DNA from: Sipunculus nudus
Lineage: Eukaryota > Annelida > Sipuncula > Golfingiida > Sipunculidae
DNA length: 64,000 nt
NCBI GenBank assembly: GCA_026874595.1
Contig: JAPPUL010000076.1
Location: 870,001 to 934,000, forward strand
Direction: 5' to 3'
Shown here: piece by piece, positions 18,824 through 29,090 of the stretch
Position numbering within the stretch: position 1 is the first letter of the stretch
Layout of the letters: each line of letters begins with the position of its first letter
Translations under genes and position numbers: made by a program
Notes under the pieces: generated by a model
The model's input: the letters and a program-made list of their open reading frames with translations, nothing else
What the model was told of the DNA's origin: nothing
Databases searched by the model: none

Positions 18824-19984
18824 AGCAATAATAACTTGATTTAATAGTATTTTCCCTCTAGGTGTTGCTTTTATATTTAAACCATCATGAGAGAGGGTCA
18901 GTAGATTATTCTCAACTAAACTATAAACTTTCTTTTTAAAATCGGGATACCAAGATGAATCAGTATGTTTTTTAGATAAATTAATTCCTTTTGAAGTCCT
19001 AAGAGATAGCATAATCATTTCTTTTAATATGGTATCAGGTTTAAGTCTTTTGGAATTAGCGACGGGTAATTTATTATTTTGAAGAAGGGAATTGATATAA
19101 TTTTTAATATCAGCTGTATTGGTATATCTAACATTATGAATGGTGCCAACAGCAGAGGGGCCGATACCTATATAATTTTTTTGTTCCCAATAAGAGGAGT
19201 TATGAATAGATTTGTGTCCGTATTTGGCGAAATTAGAGACTTCGTAAGAATGATAGTTATTTTTGTTGGTATAAAATTGGGTAAAAAGATATTGTTTAAT
19301 GAGTGAGATTTCGGATGGAGTAGACAAATCAAATAGTTTTATATTTTTATTAAGATGCTTATTAAAAGTTAGTTCATAAATGGACAAATGGTCGGGCTGT
19401 TCTTTTATAATATCGATTAAATCGTTTTTATATTGTTTAAAAGTTTGTGAAGGCAGTCCATAAATGAGGTCGATATTAACAGATCTGAAGTTTATGGTTC
19501 TAATAAGGTTATACTTTTGAATAATTTCTTTTCTGTTAGTATTTCTCCCGATAATATTTAAGATGTTATCTTGGAGGGACTGACAACCTAGGCTAATTCT
19601 ATTAATATTAAAATCTTTGTATAAAATAAGTTTGTCTTTACAGATGCAGTTAGGATTGCATTCGATGGTGAATTCGGGGAGGGAGTTTTTGTTAGGTGTA
19701 ATAAAAGCGTTATTGATGGCAGATAAAATATCTTTGATAAAAGGGATAGGAAGTAAAGAAGGAGTGCCGCCGCCGATATAAACGGATTTAAGTTTTATGT
19801 TGGGATATTGTTGTTTATAGAGGACAATTTCTTTAATAATGGCTTTAGTAAATGCAGAGAAGGTATTGTTAATATTATAATTTTTTGAATTGTTTAGAGT
19901 AAAGAAGTCGCAATAGATACATTTGGTATCACAAAAAGGGATATGAATGTATAAAGCGGGAATATTATTTTTATAATTGGTCAT
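18815..19984 (-). CDS. hemW: HemW-like radical SAM protein
   Basis: The radical SAM cluster motif CDTKCIYCDFF is near the N-terminus, preceded by ALYIHIPF as in the HemN/HemW family. YIGGGTPSLLP and the helical HemN C-terminal part follow. HemW proteins bind heme and are often misnamed coproporphyrinogen oxidase. I chose the ATG at 19984 (390 residues). An upstream in-frame ATG at 20110 would add an unlikely hydrophobic tail and overlap the divergent gene. The protein is rich in Asn and Ile, unlike the + strand proteins. Confidence 0.85.
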   Translation of the reverse strand: MTNYKNNIPALYIHIPFCDTKCIYCDFFTLNNSKNYNINNTFSAFTKAIIKEIVLYKQQYPNIKLKSVYIGGGTPSLLPIPFIKDILSAINNAFITPNKNSLPEFTIECNPNCICKDKLILYKDFNINRISLGCQSLQDNILNIIGRNTNRKEIIQKYNLIRTINFRSVNIDLIYGLPSQTFKQYKNDLIDIIKEQPDHLSIYELTFNKHLNKNIKLFDLSTPSEISLIKQYLFTQFYTNKNNYHSYEVSNFAKYGHKSIHNSSYWEQKNYIGIGPSAVGTIHNVRYTNTADIKNYINSLLQNNKLPVANSKRLKPDTILKEMIMLSLRTSKGINLSKKHTDSSWYPDFKKKVYSLVENNLLTLSHDGLNIKATPRGKILLNQVIIALI

Positions 19985-20083
19985 AAATGGGCAACACTTT
20001 TTTTTAGATGGTATTTTATAAATTAGTATTAATAGATTATAAAATATAAAGGAAAGATGAATATAAAGCAAAGGCATTAAGAA

Positions 20084-22102
20084 ATGGATAATAGTTATTA
20101 TTGTGAGCATAAGAATTTATGTTCTTTAAGTTTGAAAGCACTTGGGAAGAAGAATATGGTATTAATCATGCCCTGTTTATCGTTTCCAATAAGCAAAGAA
20201 CGTGATACAGGAGTGGGCTCACCCTACACAAAAAGCGCCCGAGATTTCCTATTATTTTTAAAAGGGTATGGAATAAACGCTCTACAGTTGACGCCGAAAG
20301 GGCTAACTAGTAAGGGGGACGCATCTCCCTACAGAAGTAGTATATTCTCAAGACATTTTCTATTAATAGATTTATATGCTTTAACAAGAGAGTCCTGGTG
20401 TAGTCTTCTTAAGGGTGAGATTTTCGAAGATATAGTAAGAGGAAAGCCTAAAGAAAGCCCAGATAGGATTAGCTATGAGTATGCATATGATGAATATATA
20501 AGTGCCTTAAAGGAAGCTTATAAAGAGTTTAAAAGGAAGCTTACTAAGGTTAAGCGGGATGGGTTAGGAGGAGCAAAAGAAGAGGGGGAGAGGCTTTTCA
20601 ATCTTGAGGGGGAGTATAAAGAATTTGTAAAAAGCAATATAGATTATTTATATTCAGATGGATTATATTACGTATTAAGCCTAAAGAATGGAAGTGATGA
20701 TTGGAAGTATGGCTGGGGGGAGGAGGACAAGGAACTTGGTAAGGTAGTAAGAGCAAAGCTTCGTGGTAGAGGACAAGATGGGGTATTAGAAGGTCATTTA
20801 AGTGCTATAGAGGCTAAATATAGGGAGGAGCTAGACTTTTATTATTTCATACAGTATATAGAGAGCAAACAAAGTGCTAAATTTACAAAGTATGCAAAAG
20901 AGGAAGGGATAAAAATATTTGGAGACAGTCAAGTATCGCCTTCAAATATGGACATATGGTCAAATCAGGAGATATTTTTGGAAGGCTATAGTATGGGAGT
21001 GCCGCCGGATTATTTTTCTGATAAGGGGCAAGCCTGGGGATTTCCGGTTTTAGATCCTGGTAAGATTTTTGTTAATGGAGAAATTGCTGTATCTGGGGAT
21101 AGGGATGGGCTGGTGAGGCAACTTGGAGAAGGAGGGGAGTTTTTGCGTCGTAAGTTTCTAAGAATATTCAAAGATAGTGTAGGAGTTAGAATAGATCATA
21201 TAATAGGGTTAATAGATCCATGGGTATACAAGGCGGGGGAAGGAGATGGAGGGAGTGTAAATGGGGGGCGGTTATATTCCTCCCCAGAGGATATTGAGTT
21301 AAGTTGTTATTCTCATATAAATGAGAGTAAGATAGAAGATTGTAAAGAGAGATGGGACGAGATGCGGGTATCAAATTTAGCTGAAGGTGAGGTAAAAAGG
21401 TATGGGCAATTACTTGAGATAATCTTTTCATCAGGACAAGAGATACATGGTAGTGATTATGAACTAATATGCGAAGATCTTGGAACGCTGACGTATCCTG
21501 TAATTAAAGTAATGGAGAGATATGGTTTGGGGGGTATACGCCTAACAGCGTTTGTAAATCCAGAAGATAAAGAACATATATACAGAGGCAAAAACGTATC
21601 TAAAAAGGATTGGATAATAGCGGGGACGCATGATAATGACACATTAATAGGTTTTTTTGAAAGTATGAGTATAGAAGATAGGAAAAAGCATGCAAGGATG
21701 CTTTGTGAGGATTTAAATATTGCTATAGAGGGAGAAGGGCTAAGAGAAGCTATACTAAGTTCTTTATCAGAGGATATAAATGAGATGGTAGATTTAAAGC
21801 TATCAGAATTACTTTTTAGTGAGGCAGAGAATGTAGAGATTATGTTTACGGATATGTTTAAGTATAAGGAGAGATATAACCTGCCCTCGAGTGTAAGTGA
21901 AGGCAATTGGACACTTAGATTACGCAGTGAACATATTGTAAAGGCTAATGATTTTAGTAAAGATTATGTAGAGGGATTAGGAGTAATAGATTTTCCAAAG
22001 ATATTGGAAAATGCGATAAAGGGGAGAGGGAAAGCGTTTGTAAAAGATAATGCGGAGCTTTTAGAGAAGTTGGAAGAGCTAAGGGCAAAAGGAAGGGCTT
22101 AA
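20084..22102 (+). CDS. malQ: 4-alpha-glucanotransferase (GH77, MalQ)
   Basis: This is an amylomaltase that transfers glucan chains between maltodextrins in the cytoplasm. GH77 landmarks are GSPYTKSARDFL near the N-terminus, the nucleophile region VRIDHIIGL, the acid/base region ICEDLGTLT and the third acidic site AGTHDNDT. At 672 residues it is longer than most MalQ proteins because of a charged insert around 125-250. The ribosome site is weak, so the start is less sure than the call. It is followed after 5 bases by mfd. Confidence 0.88.
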   Translation: MDNSYYCEHKNLCSLSLKALGKKNMVLIMPCLSFPISKERDTGVGSPYTKSARDFLLFLKGYGINALQLTPKGLTSKGDASPYRSSIFSRHFLLIDLYALTRESWCSLLKGEIFEDIVRGKPKESPDRISYEYAYDEYISALKEAYKEFKRKLTKVKRDGLGGAKEEGERLFNLEGEYKEFVKSNIDYLYSDGLYYVLSLKNGSDDWKYGWGEEDKELGKVVRAKLRGRGQDGVLEGHLSAIEAKYREELDFYYFIQYIESKQSAKFTKYAKEEGIKIFGDSQVSPSNMDIWSNQEIFLEGYSMGVPPDYFSDKGQAWGFPVLDPGKIFVNGEIAVSGDRDGLVRQLGEGGEFLRRKFLRIFKDSVGVRIDHIIGLIDPWVYKAGEGDGGSVNGGRLYSSPEDIELSCYSHINESKIEDCKERWDEMRVSNLAEGEVKRYGQLLEIIFSSGQEIHGSDYELICEDLGTLTYPVIKVMERYGLGGIRLTAFVNPEDKEHIYRGKNVSKKDWIIAGTHDNDTLIGFFESMSIEDRKKHARMLCEDLNIAIEGEGLREAILSSLSEDINEMVDLKLSELLFSEAENVEIMFTDMFKYKERYNLPSSVSEGNWTLRLRSEHIVKANDFSKDYVEGLGVIDFPKILENAIKGRGKAFVKDNAELLEKLEELRAKGRA

Positions 22103-22107
22103 AGCGG

Positions 22108-25100
22108 GTGTGGATAGAAGGTATAAACGAGCGTATAGTTGACTCAGAATACAAAAGCCTTAAAGAAGCTATTATGGGATTGGGAGGTGTTGAGGGGGAT
22201 GGATTTGACCTACGGCTTGGCAATATATATAGTAGTGCCAGTAGTTTAGTAATCTCTAAGTTATTTTTAGAAACAGATAAAAACTTTGTAGTAGTGACAA
22301 AAACAGCAGAGAAAGCACAACGTATATACGAAGACTTATTAAGCTTCCAAGGGGTAGGGAAAAAAGGGAGAGGGAAAAGAGGTTTTGGTAAAATATATTA
22401 TTTCCCATCTTGGGAGATATTGCCTTACGAAGGTCGCTCACCGTTTTATGACATAGTACACACGCGTATTGAGGTATTACATAATCTAATGTATGAATCC
22501 CGGAGCGTGGTAGTAACTCCGGTAGTAAACCTATTAAAGAGGATAATCCCGAAGAAAGTCTTTTCTGGAGAGTATATAAAGCTAAAAGTAAACGAGAAGT
22601 TTGAGTATAAAAGGACTTTAGCTGGTTTAATCGAGCTTGGTTATACAAAAGATAGCAAAGTTGAGGGGCCGGGTAGTTTTTCGATTAAAGGCGGGATAAT
22701 AGATATATATCCCTCATCGTATAGCAATCCGGTAAGGATAGAGTTAAACGATGATATAATAGAGACAATAAGGGTATTTGATGTAGTAAGTCAAAGGTCA
22801 AATAGGGCAAAGAAGTTATCGTATGTGGAGATATTACCTCAGCGAGAATTAATCTTCACGCAAGAGAGTGTATTAGAAGCCCAACGTAGTATTAAAAGTG
22901 CGTATGGAGGGCGAGAGGAGTATAATGGGGAAGTAGAAAAGATACTATCGAAGATAAAGTCTCGTGAATATTTTCAAGGAGTAGAGCAGCTATTACCGTT
23001 TTTCTATAGTGAAAAAAGTACGTTACTAGATTATATAGATATGGATAGGAGCGTATTTGTCTTAAATGAGGAAGTAGAGCTTAGAAAGCGCGGGGAGGAA
23101 CTATATGCAGAATGTGAAAGGCTTTATAATAGGGAATATAGAGAAGGAACAAAAGTAAGGCTAAAAGCGTTGCCTTCGAGTATGTACGAAAGGTATGAGG
23201 CTCAAAAGGAGCGGTTAAAGAACAAGTTATACATAAGCGAATTTCCATTTATGAAGGGCAAGGAGGATATGGGAAAGGATGTGGGAAAGGATGTAAGTTT
23301 AAAAGCTTCAAGTTCTAATGAGAAGATAAAATATTATGATATAAAGACAAGTTCAACGGAAGCGTATCTAGGAACGGTATCGGTATTCAAGGAAAGGATA
23401 AAGAAAAAAGTATTAGAAGAGGGCTATACAATATACATACTAGCACCACATAAAGGTCATGCAAGACGACTATATGATGTATTAAGAGATTTAGAACCGG
23501 CTTTAGAGGATGAGAGTGAAGATGTAGCTAACGTAGGGAACGCAGGGTCTGAATTGGGGGAAGGGGGGATTAAAATATGTGTAGGAGATATTGCGGGAGG
23601 GTTTGGATTTATAGGAGAGAGTAAGACGCTTGTAATATTAGATAGAGAGATATTCGGACGTAGCAGGAGTTTAAGGAGGCGGTTAAAGAAGGTAAGCTCA
23701 AGTCCAATAGAGAGTTTTTATGATTTAAATAAAGGAGACATAGTAGTACATATAAATTATGGTATAGGTCGTTATCTTGGGATAGAGATGGTAGAAGTGC
23801 TTGGCAAGCAAAAGGACAGCTTGCTATTGGAGTATGCAGAAGCTGAGAAGTTGTATGTACCGGTTGAGCAATTAAACCTGGTACAAAAGTACATAGGGGC
23901 CTCAGGAGATAAAGTAAGACTTGACAAACTGGGAAGTAATAGATGGGAAAAACGGAAAGCCCAAGTAAAGAAGGAGATAGAGGAGATAGCAAAGGATCTG
24001 TTAAATTTATACGCAAAGCGAAAGAGCATAAAAGGGTATGCATTTGGGGGAGATACAAAGTGGCAATACGAGTTTGAATATGGTTTTGAATATGAGGAGA
24101 CTCCAGATCAACTAAAAGCGGTAAAAGAGATAAAAGAGGATATGGAGAAGGTAGAGATTATGGATAGGCTAATATGCGCAGACGTAGGTTTTGGCAAGAC
24201 GGAGGTATCGCTTAGGGCAGCATTCAAAGCGGTAATGTCAGGACGTCAGGTTGCATATTTGGTTCCGACCACGATATTATGCGAACAACATTATAGAACG
24301 ATGATTAGTAGATTTGAGTTATACCCTGTAAAGATAAGGATGTTGTCGCGAGTACAGAGTAAGAAGGAACAAAGGGAGATATTAGAGGGGTTAAGAAGCG
24401 GGGAAGTGGACATAGTAATTGGAACACATAGAATGGTATCAAAGGACGTAGAATTCTTGCGCCTAGGCTTATTGGTAATAGATGAAGAACAACGTTTTGG
24501 AGTACGTCATAAAGAAGCGATAAAACGACTTAGAACGGGAGTAGATGTGCTATCGATGTCAGCAACTCCGATACCGAGGACCTTACACATGTCGTTGATA
24601 AAAGTAAGGAATATGAGTATAATAGACACGCCACCAGATAGCAGGAGTCCGATAGAAACCTACACAACAGAATTTAATGAAGAGATAATAAAGGACGCAG
24701 TAGAAAGAGAGATATCGCGAGAAGGACAAGTATTTTTCATATATAACAGGATAAAACACATAAAGAGTTTTGCCAGATTTATAAATGGATTGGTAGATGG
24801 AGTTAGGGTATGCGTTGTACATGGACAAATGGATGAGGATGAGGTAGAGAAGGTATTGCTAGATTTTATAGAGAGAAGATACGACATACTAGTAAGCACA
24901 ACGATATTAGAATCAGGAATAGACATACCAAATGCAAACACAATACTAATAGACAGGGCAGACACTTTAGGGCTTGCACAATTATACCAGTTGAGGGGGC
25001 GAGTGGGACGAGGGGGACGCAAAGCATATTGCTATTTATTCTATCCCCAAGACAGGGCACTAAGCGAGATAGCCCAAAAGCGCTTATCAGTGATAAATGA

Positions 25101-25737
25101 GTATACAGATTTGGGCAGTGGTTTTAAGATAGCGATGAAAGACATGGAGTTTCGAGGTGCAGGTAACGTACTTGGGGTTGAACAAAGCGGGAGTATAATG
25201 AGTATAGGTTTTGAGTTATACTGCAAGTTATTAGATAATGCGATAAAAGAGCTTGAAAGCAAAGGAGAGCTTGGTATAGATGTATCAGTTGGGGATGTAT
25301 ACATAGATTTAAATCATGAGACATTTATCCCGGATGAGTATATATCAGACGAAAGACAAAAGATAGAGTTATATAAGAAGATAATGGAGGTAGGGGAGGA
25401 GGGGGATATTTTGAGAATAAGGGATGAATTTGAGGATAGATTTGGTAAACTGCCTGAGTGTGTAAAGATGTTGTTAAAGGAATGCGAGCTTAAGGTAAGA
25501 GGTAAGGCATTGGGTATAGAATCGATAGTGGAGAGGGGTGGGGAGGTATTGTTAATATTTAATGGAGGAGGGAAGTTATTGAAGGTAGAAAATATAGTAG
25601 AGCTTGCAACAGATTCAAAAGATATAATTAAAATAGATCCCCAAAAAAGTAATTATCTTTATATAAGCGTAAATGGTCTTGAGCTAGAAGATAAGATAGA
25701 AGTGGTAAAGGAAATATTGGTAAAATTAGGAAAGTAA
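22108..25737 (+). CDS. mfd: Transcription-repair coupling factor Mfd
   Basis: Mfd removes stalled RNA polymerase and recruits UvrA to lesions. The 1209-residue protein has the UvrB-like N-terminal part and the RNA-polymerase-interacting domain with DIVVHINYGIGRYLGIE (about 550). The translocase motor carries ADVGFGKTEV, DEEQRFGV, SATPIPRTLHMS and LRGRVGRGGRKAYCY, and the TRCF domain is at the C-terminus. The start is GTG. Length and domain order are normal. Confidence 0.96.
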   Translation: MWIEGINERIVDSEYKSLKEAIMGLGGVEGDGFDLRLGNIYSSASSLVISKLFLETDKNFVVVTKTAEKAQRIYEDLLSFQGVGKKGRGKRGFGKIYYFPSWEILPYEGRSPFYDIVHTRIEVLHNLMYESRSVVVTPVVNLLKRIIPKKVFSGEYIKLKVNEKFEYKRTLAGLIELGYTKDSKVEGPGSFSIKGGIIDIYPSSYSNPVRIELNDDIIETIRVFDVVSQRSNRAKKLSYVEILPQRELIFTQESVLEAQRSIKSAYGGREEYNGEVEKILSKIKSREYFQGVEQLLPFFYSEKSTLLDYIDMDRSVFVLNEEVELRKRGEELYAECERLYNREYREGTKVRLKALPSSMYERYEAQKERLKNKLYISEFPFMKGKEDMGKDVGKDVSLKASSSNEKIKYYDIKTSSTEAYLGTVSVFKERIKKKVLEEGYTIYILAPHKGHARRLYDVLRDLEPALEDESEDVANVGNAGSELGEGGIKICVGDIAGGFGFIGESKTLVILDREIFGRSRSLRRRLKKVSSSPIESFYDLNKGDIVVHINYGIGRYLGIEMVEVLGKQKDSLLLEYAEAEKLYVPVEQLNLVQKYIGASGDKVRLDKLGSNRWEKRKAQVKKEIEEIAKDLLNLYAKRKSIKGYAFGGDTKWQYEFEYGFEYEETPDQLKAVKEIKEDMEKVEIMDRLICADVGFGKTEVSLRAAFKAVMSGRQVAYLVPTTILCEQHYRTMISRFELYPVKIRMLSRVQSKKEQREILEGLRSGEVDIVIGTHRMVSKDVEFLRLGLLVIDEEQRFGVRHKEAIKRLRTGVDVLSMSATPIPRTLHMSLIKVRNMSIIDTPPDSRSPIETYTTEFNEEIIKDAVEREISREGQVFFIYNRIKHIKSFARFINGLVDGVRVCVVHGQMDEDEVEKVLLDFIERRYDILVSTTILESGIDIPNANTILIDRADTLGLAQLYQLRGRVGRGGRKAYCYLFYPQDRALSEIAQKRLSVINEYTDLGSGFKIAMKDMEFRGAGNVLGVEQSGSIMSIGFELYCKLLDNAIKELESKGELGIDVSVGDVYIDLNHETFIPDEYISDERQKIELYKKIMEVGEEGDILRIRDEFEDRFGKLPECVKMLLKECELKVRGKALGIESIVERGGEVLLIFNGGGKLLKVENIVELATDSKDIIKIDPQKSNYLYISVNGLELEDKIEVVKEILVKLGK

Positions 25738-25757
25738 GAATAAAAGCGAGAAAAAGG

Positions 25758-26912
25758 ATGCGGATAAAAAGTAGAAGTAATTCTATTCTATTACAAGTAC
25801 TACAATTATTGATTTATGGCTTATTTATATTTGTTGTAGATAAGACCCACGGTGTAGAGAGGGCAGATGATGGTAGTTGGGTCTATATAATAGATAAAGA
25901 GGCGTATGAATCAAAGTATTTTGAAAAGGAGTACAAAGTCTTTTTAGAAGTCCTGTCGTTTGGAGGGGCTTCAAAAGCAGTGGTAGAACTTAAATCGGAG
26001 TCAAAAAGGTTTAAGAAGGAGATATTGGGACGAATAATAAACAACAAATTAACCTATAAAGAAGCGCTTAAAGGGTCGTTTTTTCAAGGAGAAGAAGGTA
26101 AGGATTTGATAAAAAGTTTTTTTAAGATGGGCTTAAATCAATACCATATGCACAAACATCTAATGCCAAAGATAAAAGTCCCAAAAGATAAAATAGAACT
26201 TAAAGAATATTATAAAAAGCATATGAGAGGTTCAAATGGATTGGCTGCTGGAGGGGCTGTGGATAAAGTAGATTTAGTAGAGCTTAAAAGGTTTTATACT
26301 TCAAATAGATTACAAGAAGAATTAACAAAAGAGTTAGTGCTTGAGCGTCTATCTAGTAGTATAAGGGTAAATCGAGGTGTACTAAAGAGTTACTTGTCAG
26401 GCGAGCTTAGTAAAGTAGAGGTTATAGAAGGAGGCAATAAATATTGGATATTAAAGATAGATGAACAGATAGTAAGTTTAAAAGAAACACTTGGCGTAAT
26501 AGATTTTCATATAAAGAGCCTAGGCTCGTATGGTTTGGGTGGGGATGGAATAGATGTAGAAAAGCAAACAGACTATTTATTATCAACAATAAAGGTAATG
26601 GAATTAAGCTTTAGATATTGCCTTCGAGAAGGATATTATACTGAAGAGGGAGCAAAAGAGTTTATAAATTGGGTACAGGTAAGGTCGATATCGTTATATC
26701 ATCTAATGAAGGAGGTAATAGGGGGGGTTAAGATACCAAAGGGGAGAGGTAAAAAAGCAGAAAGAAGAAAGGATTACATGAACAAGGTAGAAGAGGCACA
26801 AGATAAATATTTGGAAAAGTTAAAGTTGCGAGAAAAAGTAAAGGTAAGCGAAAAGTATTTTGAAACACAAGCAGATAGGATAGAAGCAGAGATTTTGAAG
26901 GGTATTAATTAG
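25758..26912 (+). CDS. SurA/PrsA-like periplasmic protein without PPIase domain
   Basis: The 384-residue protein begins with a signal-type hydrophobic segment (about 9-27). It resembles SurA-type N-terminal chaperone domains, with IIDKEAYESKYFEKEY and LGRIINNKLTYKEAL. I find no parvulin PPIase motif. A chaperone gene after mfd is common in several phyla. A role in outer-membrane protein folding is an inference from this layout. The rest is Lys/Glu-rich and helical. Confidence 0.55.
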   Translation: MRIKSRSNSILLQVLQLLIYGLFIFVVDKTHGVERADDGSWVYIIDKEAYESKYFEKEYKVFLEVLSFGGASKAVVELKSESKRFKKEILGRIINNKLTYKEALKGSFFQGEEGKDLIKSFFKMGLNQYHMHKHLMPKIKVPKDKIELKEYYKKHMRGSNGLAAGGAVDKVDLVELKRFYTSNRLQEELTKELVLERLSSSIRVNRGVLKSYLSGELSKVEVIEGGNKYWILKIDEQIVSLKETLGVIDFHIKSLGSYGLGGDGIDVEKQTDYLLSTIKVMELSFRYCLREGYYTEEGAKEFINWVQVRSISLYHLMKEVIGGVKIPKGRGKKAERRKDYMNKVEEAQDKYLEKLKLREKVKVSEKYFETQADRIEAEILKGIN

Positions 26913-26946
26913 GTTTTAAAGTAAGGAGAGTAAATAAGGAGAGTAA

Positions 26947-28107
26947 ATGTTGAAAATGGTTTTAGAGGATAAGCTCAAGAAGAGATTGTTAATTAAGGCA
27001 TGGGTATTATTAGTGATATTCATTACAAATTGTTCTTCAAGCGGCGGAGAGGAGGAAAGGTTTAAGAAAGGGGAAGGAGTTAGTGTAAAGCTTAAAGTAG
27101 ATGAATATATAGAGGAAATAAATGAAGGATTGCTTTCAAGAAGTAAAATGTTAAAAGGGGTGGCAACTGAGCAGCAAGAGGGCAAAGGAGACACGGAATG
27201 GGTATTGAATATGGGAGGGGATGAGGTAAGCGTCTTAGAATTTGAGGAAAAGTATAAGAAGTACCGATCAGAAACAAATAAATCGGAAGACAAACTTAGT
27301 TTTGTACTAGTGTTCTTAGAAAAGTATCACATGTTGGCGCAAGCGGAGAAATATTTTAAGGAAAGAGCTAGTAAAGAGGAGATAGAATTTGTAAAAAAAC
27401 AGCTTAGAGTACAAACTTATATGGGTAAGAAGCTGGGTTTGTGGGCTGAAGGTGGTAGTGAAATAAAAGAGAGTGAGCTTTTAGAATTTTATAATGTGTT
27501 AAAGAAGCAGGAGGGGTATAAGAAGTTAAGATATGAGAATGATAAGGAGAAGGTGAGGGAACTTTATAGGATAAATAAAATAAACAAATCGTACGTGGAA
27601 CTGGAGAGTGAAGTAAAGGGCAGATATAGTATAGAAATAAATGATGAATGGGAGGGAGGAGTAGTAAATAAATATAAGAGTGGGAAACTAGATATAAAGC
27701 AAGCGGTTAGATTAGGGGAGTACAAGAAATATTGGTTGTATAGGATAAATGTTAAGGGTGGAGGTAAGTTAGAGTTGTATGTACGTGATTTAGAGAAGAA
27801 GTTAAGCTTGAGCAAGAAGTTTTTTGGTATAGGAGCAAAGGGGGATCTTAATATACTTAAGTCTAGTAGAAATGATAAAGAGAGTTTACTAAATAGTTTT
27901 TTAATGGAAGAGCTTCTATATTTGGAGATAGATAAAGTTTTCATAGAATCTAATAAGGGGGTCTTGAGCGAGTTATGGGATAAGCTGGTATTAAACTATT
28001 ATATAAGTAAAAAGCTAGGGATAAGGGGTTCAGATTATGTAAAGTATATGGATGAATATATAGATAGAGAGAAGATAGGAGTAAACAGGAGATACTTCAA
28101 AGGTTAA
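26947..28107 (+). CDS. Lipoprotein, SurA-like, unknown function
   Basis: The N-terminus has a basic region, a hydrophobic core and a lipobox-like FITNCSS with Cys at about 28, so it is probably a lipoprotein. The remaining 360 residues are highly charged and helical. They contain VLEFEEKYKKYRSE and FVLVFLEKYHMLAQAEKYF, which resemble the N-terminal helices of PrsA/SurA foldases, but no PPIase motif was found. It has two AGGAG-like sites upstream and probably forms a pair with the preceding gene. Confidence 0.6.
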   Translation: MLKMVLEDKLKKRLLIKAWVLLVIFITNCSSSGGEEERFKKGEGVSVKLKVDEYIEEINEGLLSRSKMLKGVATEQQEGKGDTEWVLNMGGDEVSVLEFEEKYKKYRSETNKSEDKLSFVLVFLEKYHMLAQAEKYFKERASKEEIEFVKKQLRVQTYMGKKLGLWAEGGSEIKESELLEFYNVLKKQEGYKKLRYENDKEKVRELYRINKINKSYVELESEVKGRYSIEINDEWEGGVVNKYKSGKLDIKQAVRLGEYKKYWLYRINVKGGGKLELYVRDLEKKLSLSKKFFGIGAKGDLNILKSSRNDKESLLNSFLMEELLYLEIDKVFIESNKGVLSELWDKLVLNYYISKKLGIRGSDYVKYMDEYIDREKIGVNRRYFKG

Positions 28108-28113
28108 ATAGAT

Positions 28114-28392
28114 CTAGATATGTTTTGGTATAGAGTGAATGGGATAAGGCTATGGAATGGATAAAATGCTATTGTGGTTGTTATGAGAGCGTTTTTAAGT
28201 ATAATATTAAGATTTTTTAATCTTGAAAAGCTAGATATGTTTTGGTATAGAGTGAATGGGATAAGGCTATGGAATGGATAAAATGCTATTGTGGTTGTTA
28301 TGAGAGCGTTTTTAAGTATAATATTAAGATTGTTTAATCTTGAAAAGCTAGATATGTTTTGGTATAGAGTGAATGGGATAAGGCTATAAGGA
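28114..28392 (+). repeat. 117-bp tandem repeat upstream of plsY (about 2.4 copies)
   Basis: Copies start at 28114, 28231 and 28348 with a period of 117 bases. The first two are nearly identical; the third runs into the plsY start. Each full copy holds a plsY-like start region that stops after nine codons (28157-28186 in copy 1) because four bases are missing relative to plsY. Each ends in a 6-bp stem AAGATT/AATCTT with loop TTTT or GTTT. A second reading frame from 28152 gives 22 residues. This fills the spacer before plsY. Confidence 0.85.
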
Positions 28393-28401
28393 ATGGATGA
28401 A

Positions 28402-29031
28402 ATGCTATTATACGTGGTTGTTATGTTATTGAGTTATATAATAGGCTCATTCCCGACGGGATATGTTTTAGGAAAAGTATTTCGAGGGATAGACATAAAG
28501 GAACGTGGCAGTGGAAATATAGGGGCAACAAATGTGTTGCGAATACTTGGCCCGACATTAGGAATAGCGACATTGATAATAGATCTGGGCAAGGGAGTAT
28601 TGGCAGTATACCTAGCGGGATTAATTATACCTGAAGGGAGTGAATATGTAGGGTTATGGTATATATTATCAGGAGTAAGCGTATTGTTGGGACATACATT
28701 CTCGTTGTGGCTTAATTTCAGAGGAGGGAAGGGAGTTGCGGTAACAGCAGGATTTAGCTTATATTTGATGCCCGGGGAGGTTTTACTTGCTCTGGTAATA
28801 TTTTTAGTTATAACAGGTATAAGTCGCTATGTATCTTTAGGTTCACTAATTAGCATAATAAGCCTTCCGATATTAATATATATAAATCTGTTTAATAATC
28901 CCTGGTCAACGTATAGTATATATTTTTGGGTTTCAATACCGCTTGCTGTAATGATAATAGTAATGCACAGAGAGAATATAAAGAGGATATTCTCAGGAAA
29001 GGAGAATAAGATATTTAGTAAGAGAGATTAA
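28402..29031 (+). CDS. plsY: Glycerol-3-phosphate acyltransferase PlsY
   Basis: PlsY transfers the acyl group from acyl-phosphate to glycerol 3-phosphate, the first step of phospholipid synthesis. Family signatures are IGSFPTGYVLGK, ERGSGNIGATNVLR with DLGKG, and LGHTFSLWLNFRGGKGVA. About five membrane helices are present. An in-frame ATG at 28393 lies directly against the AAGGA at 28388-28392. The ATG at 28402 has proper spacing and still gives the complete first helix, so I prefer it. Confidence 0.92.
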   Translation: MLLYVVVMLLSYIIGSFPTGYVLGKVFRGIDIKERGSGNIGATNVLRILGPTLGIATLIIDLGKGVLAVYLAGLIIPEGSEYVGLWYILSGVSVLLGHTFSLWLNFRGGKGVAVTAGFSLYLMPGEVLLALVIFLVITGISRYVSLGSLISIISLPILIYINLFNNPWSTYSIYFWVSIPLAVMIIVMHRENIKRIFSGKENKIFSKRD

Positions 29032-29090
29032 TAGAGTTAGAAGCAAAAAAAATGTTGATTATATATATTGATGAGATAAGGTAAGAAGAA

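Noticed and set aside
18815-20110. Longer start for the HemW-like gene at 20110
   Set aside because: The extra 42 residues are hydrophobic and unlike the family, and would overlap the divergent gene; ATG at 19984 fits the family N-terminus.
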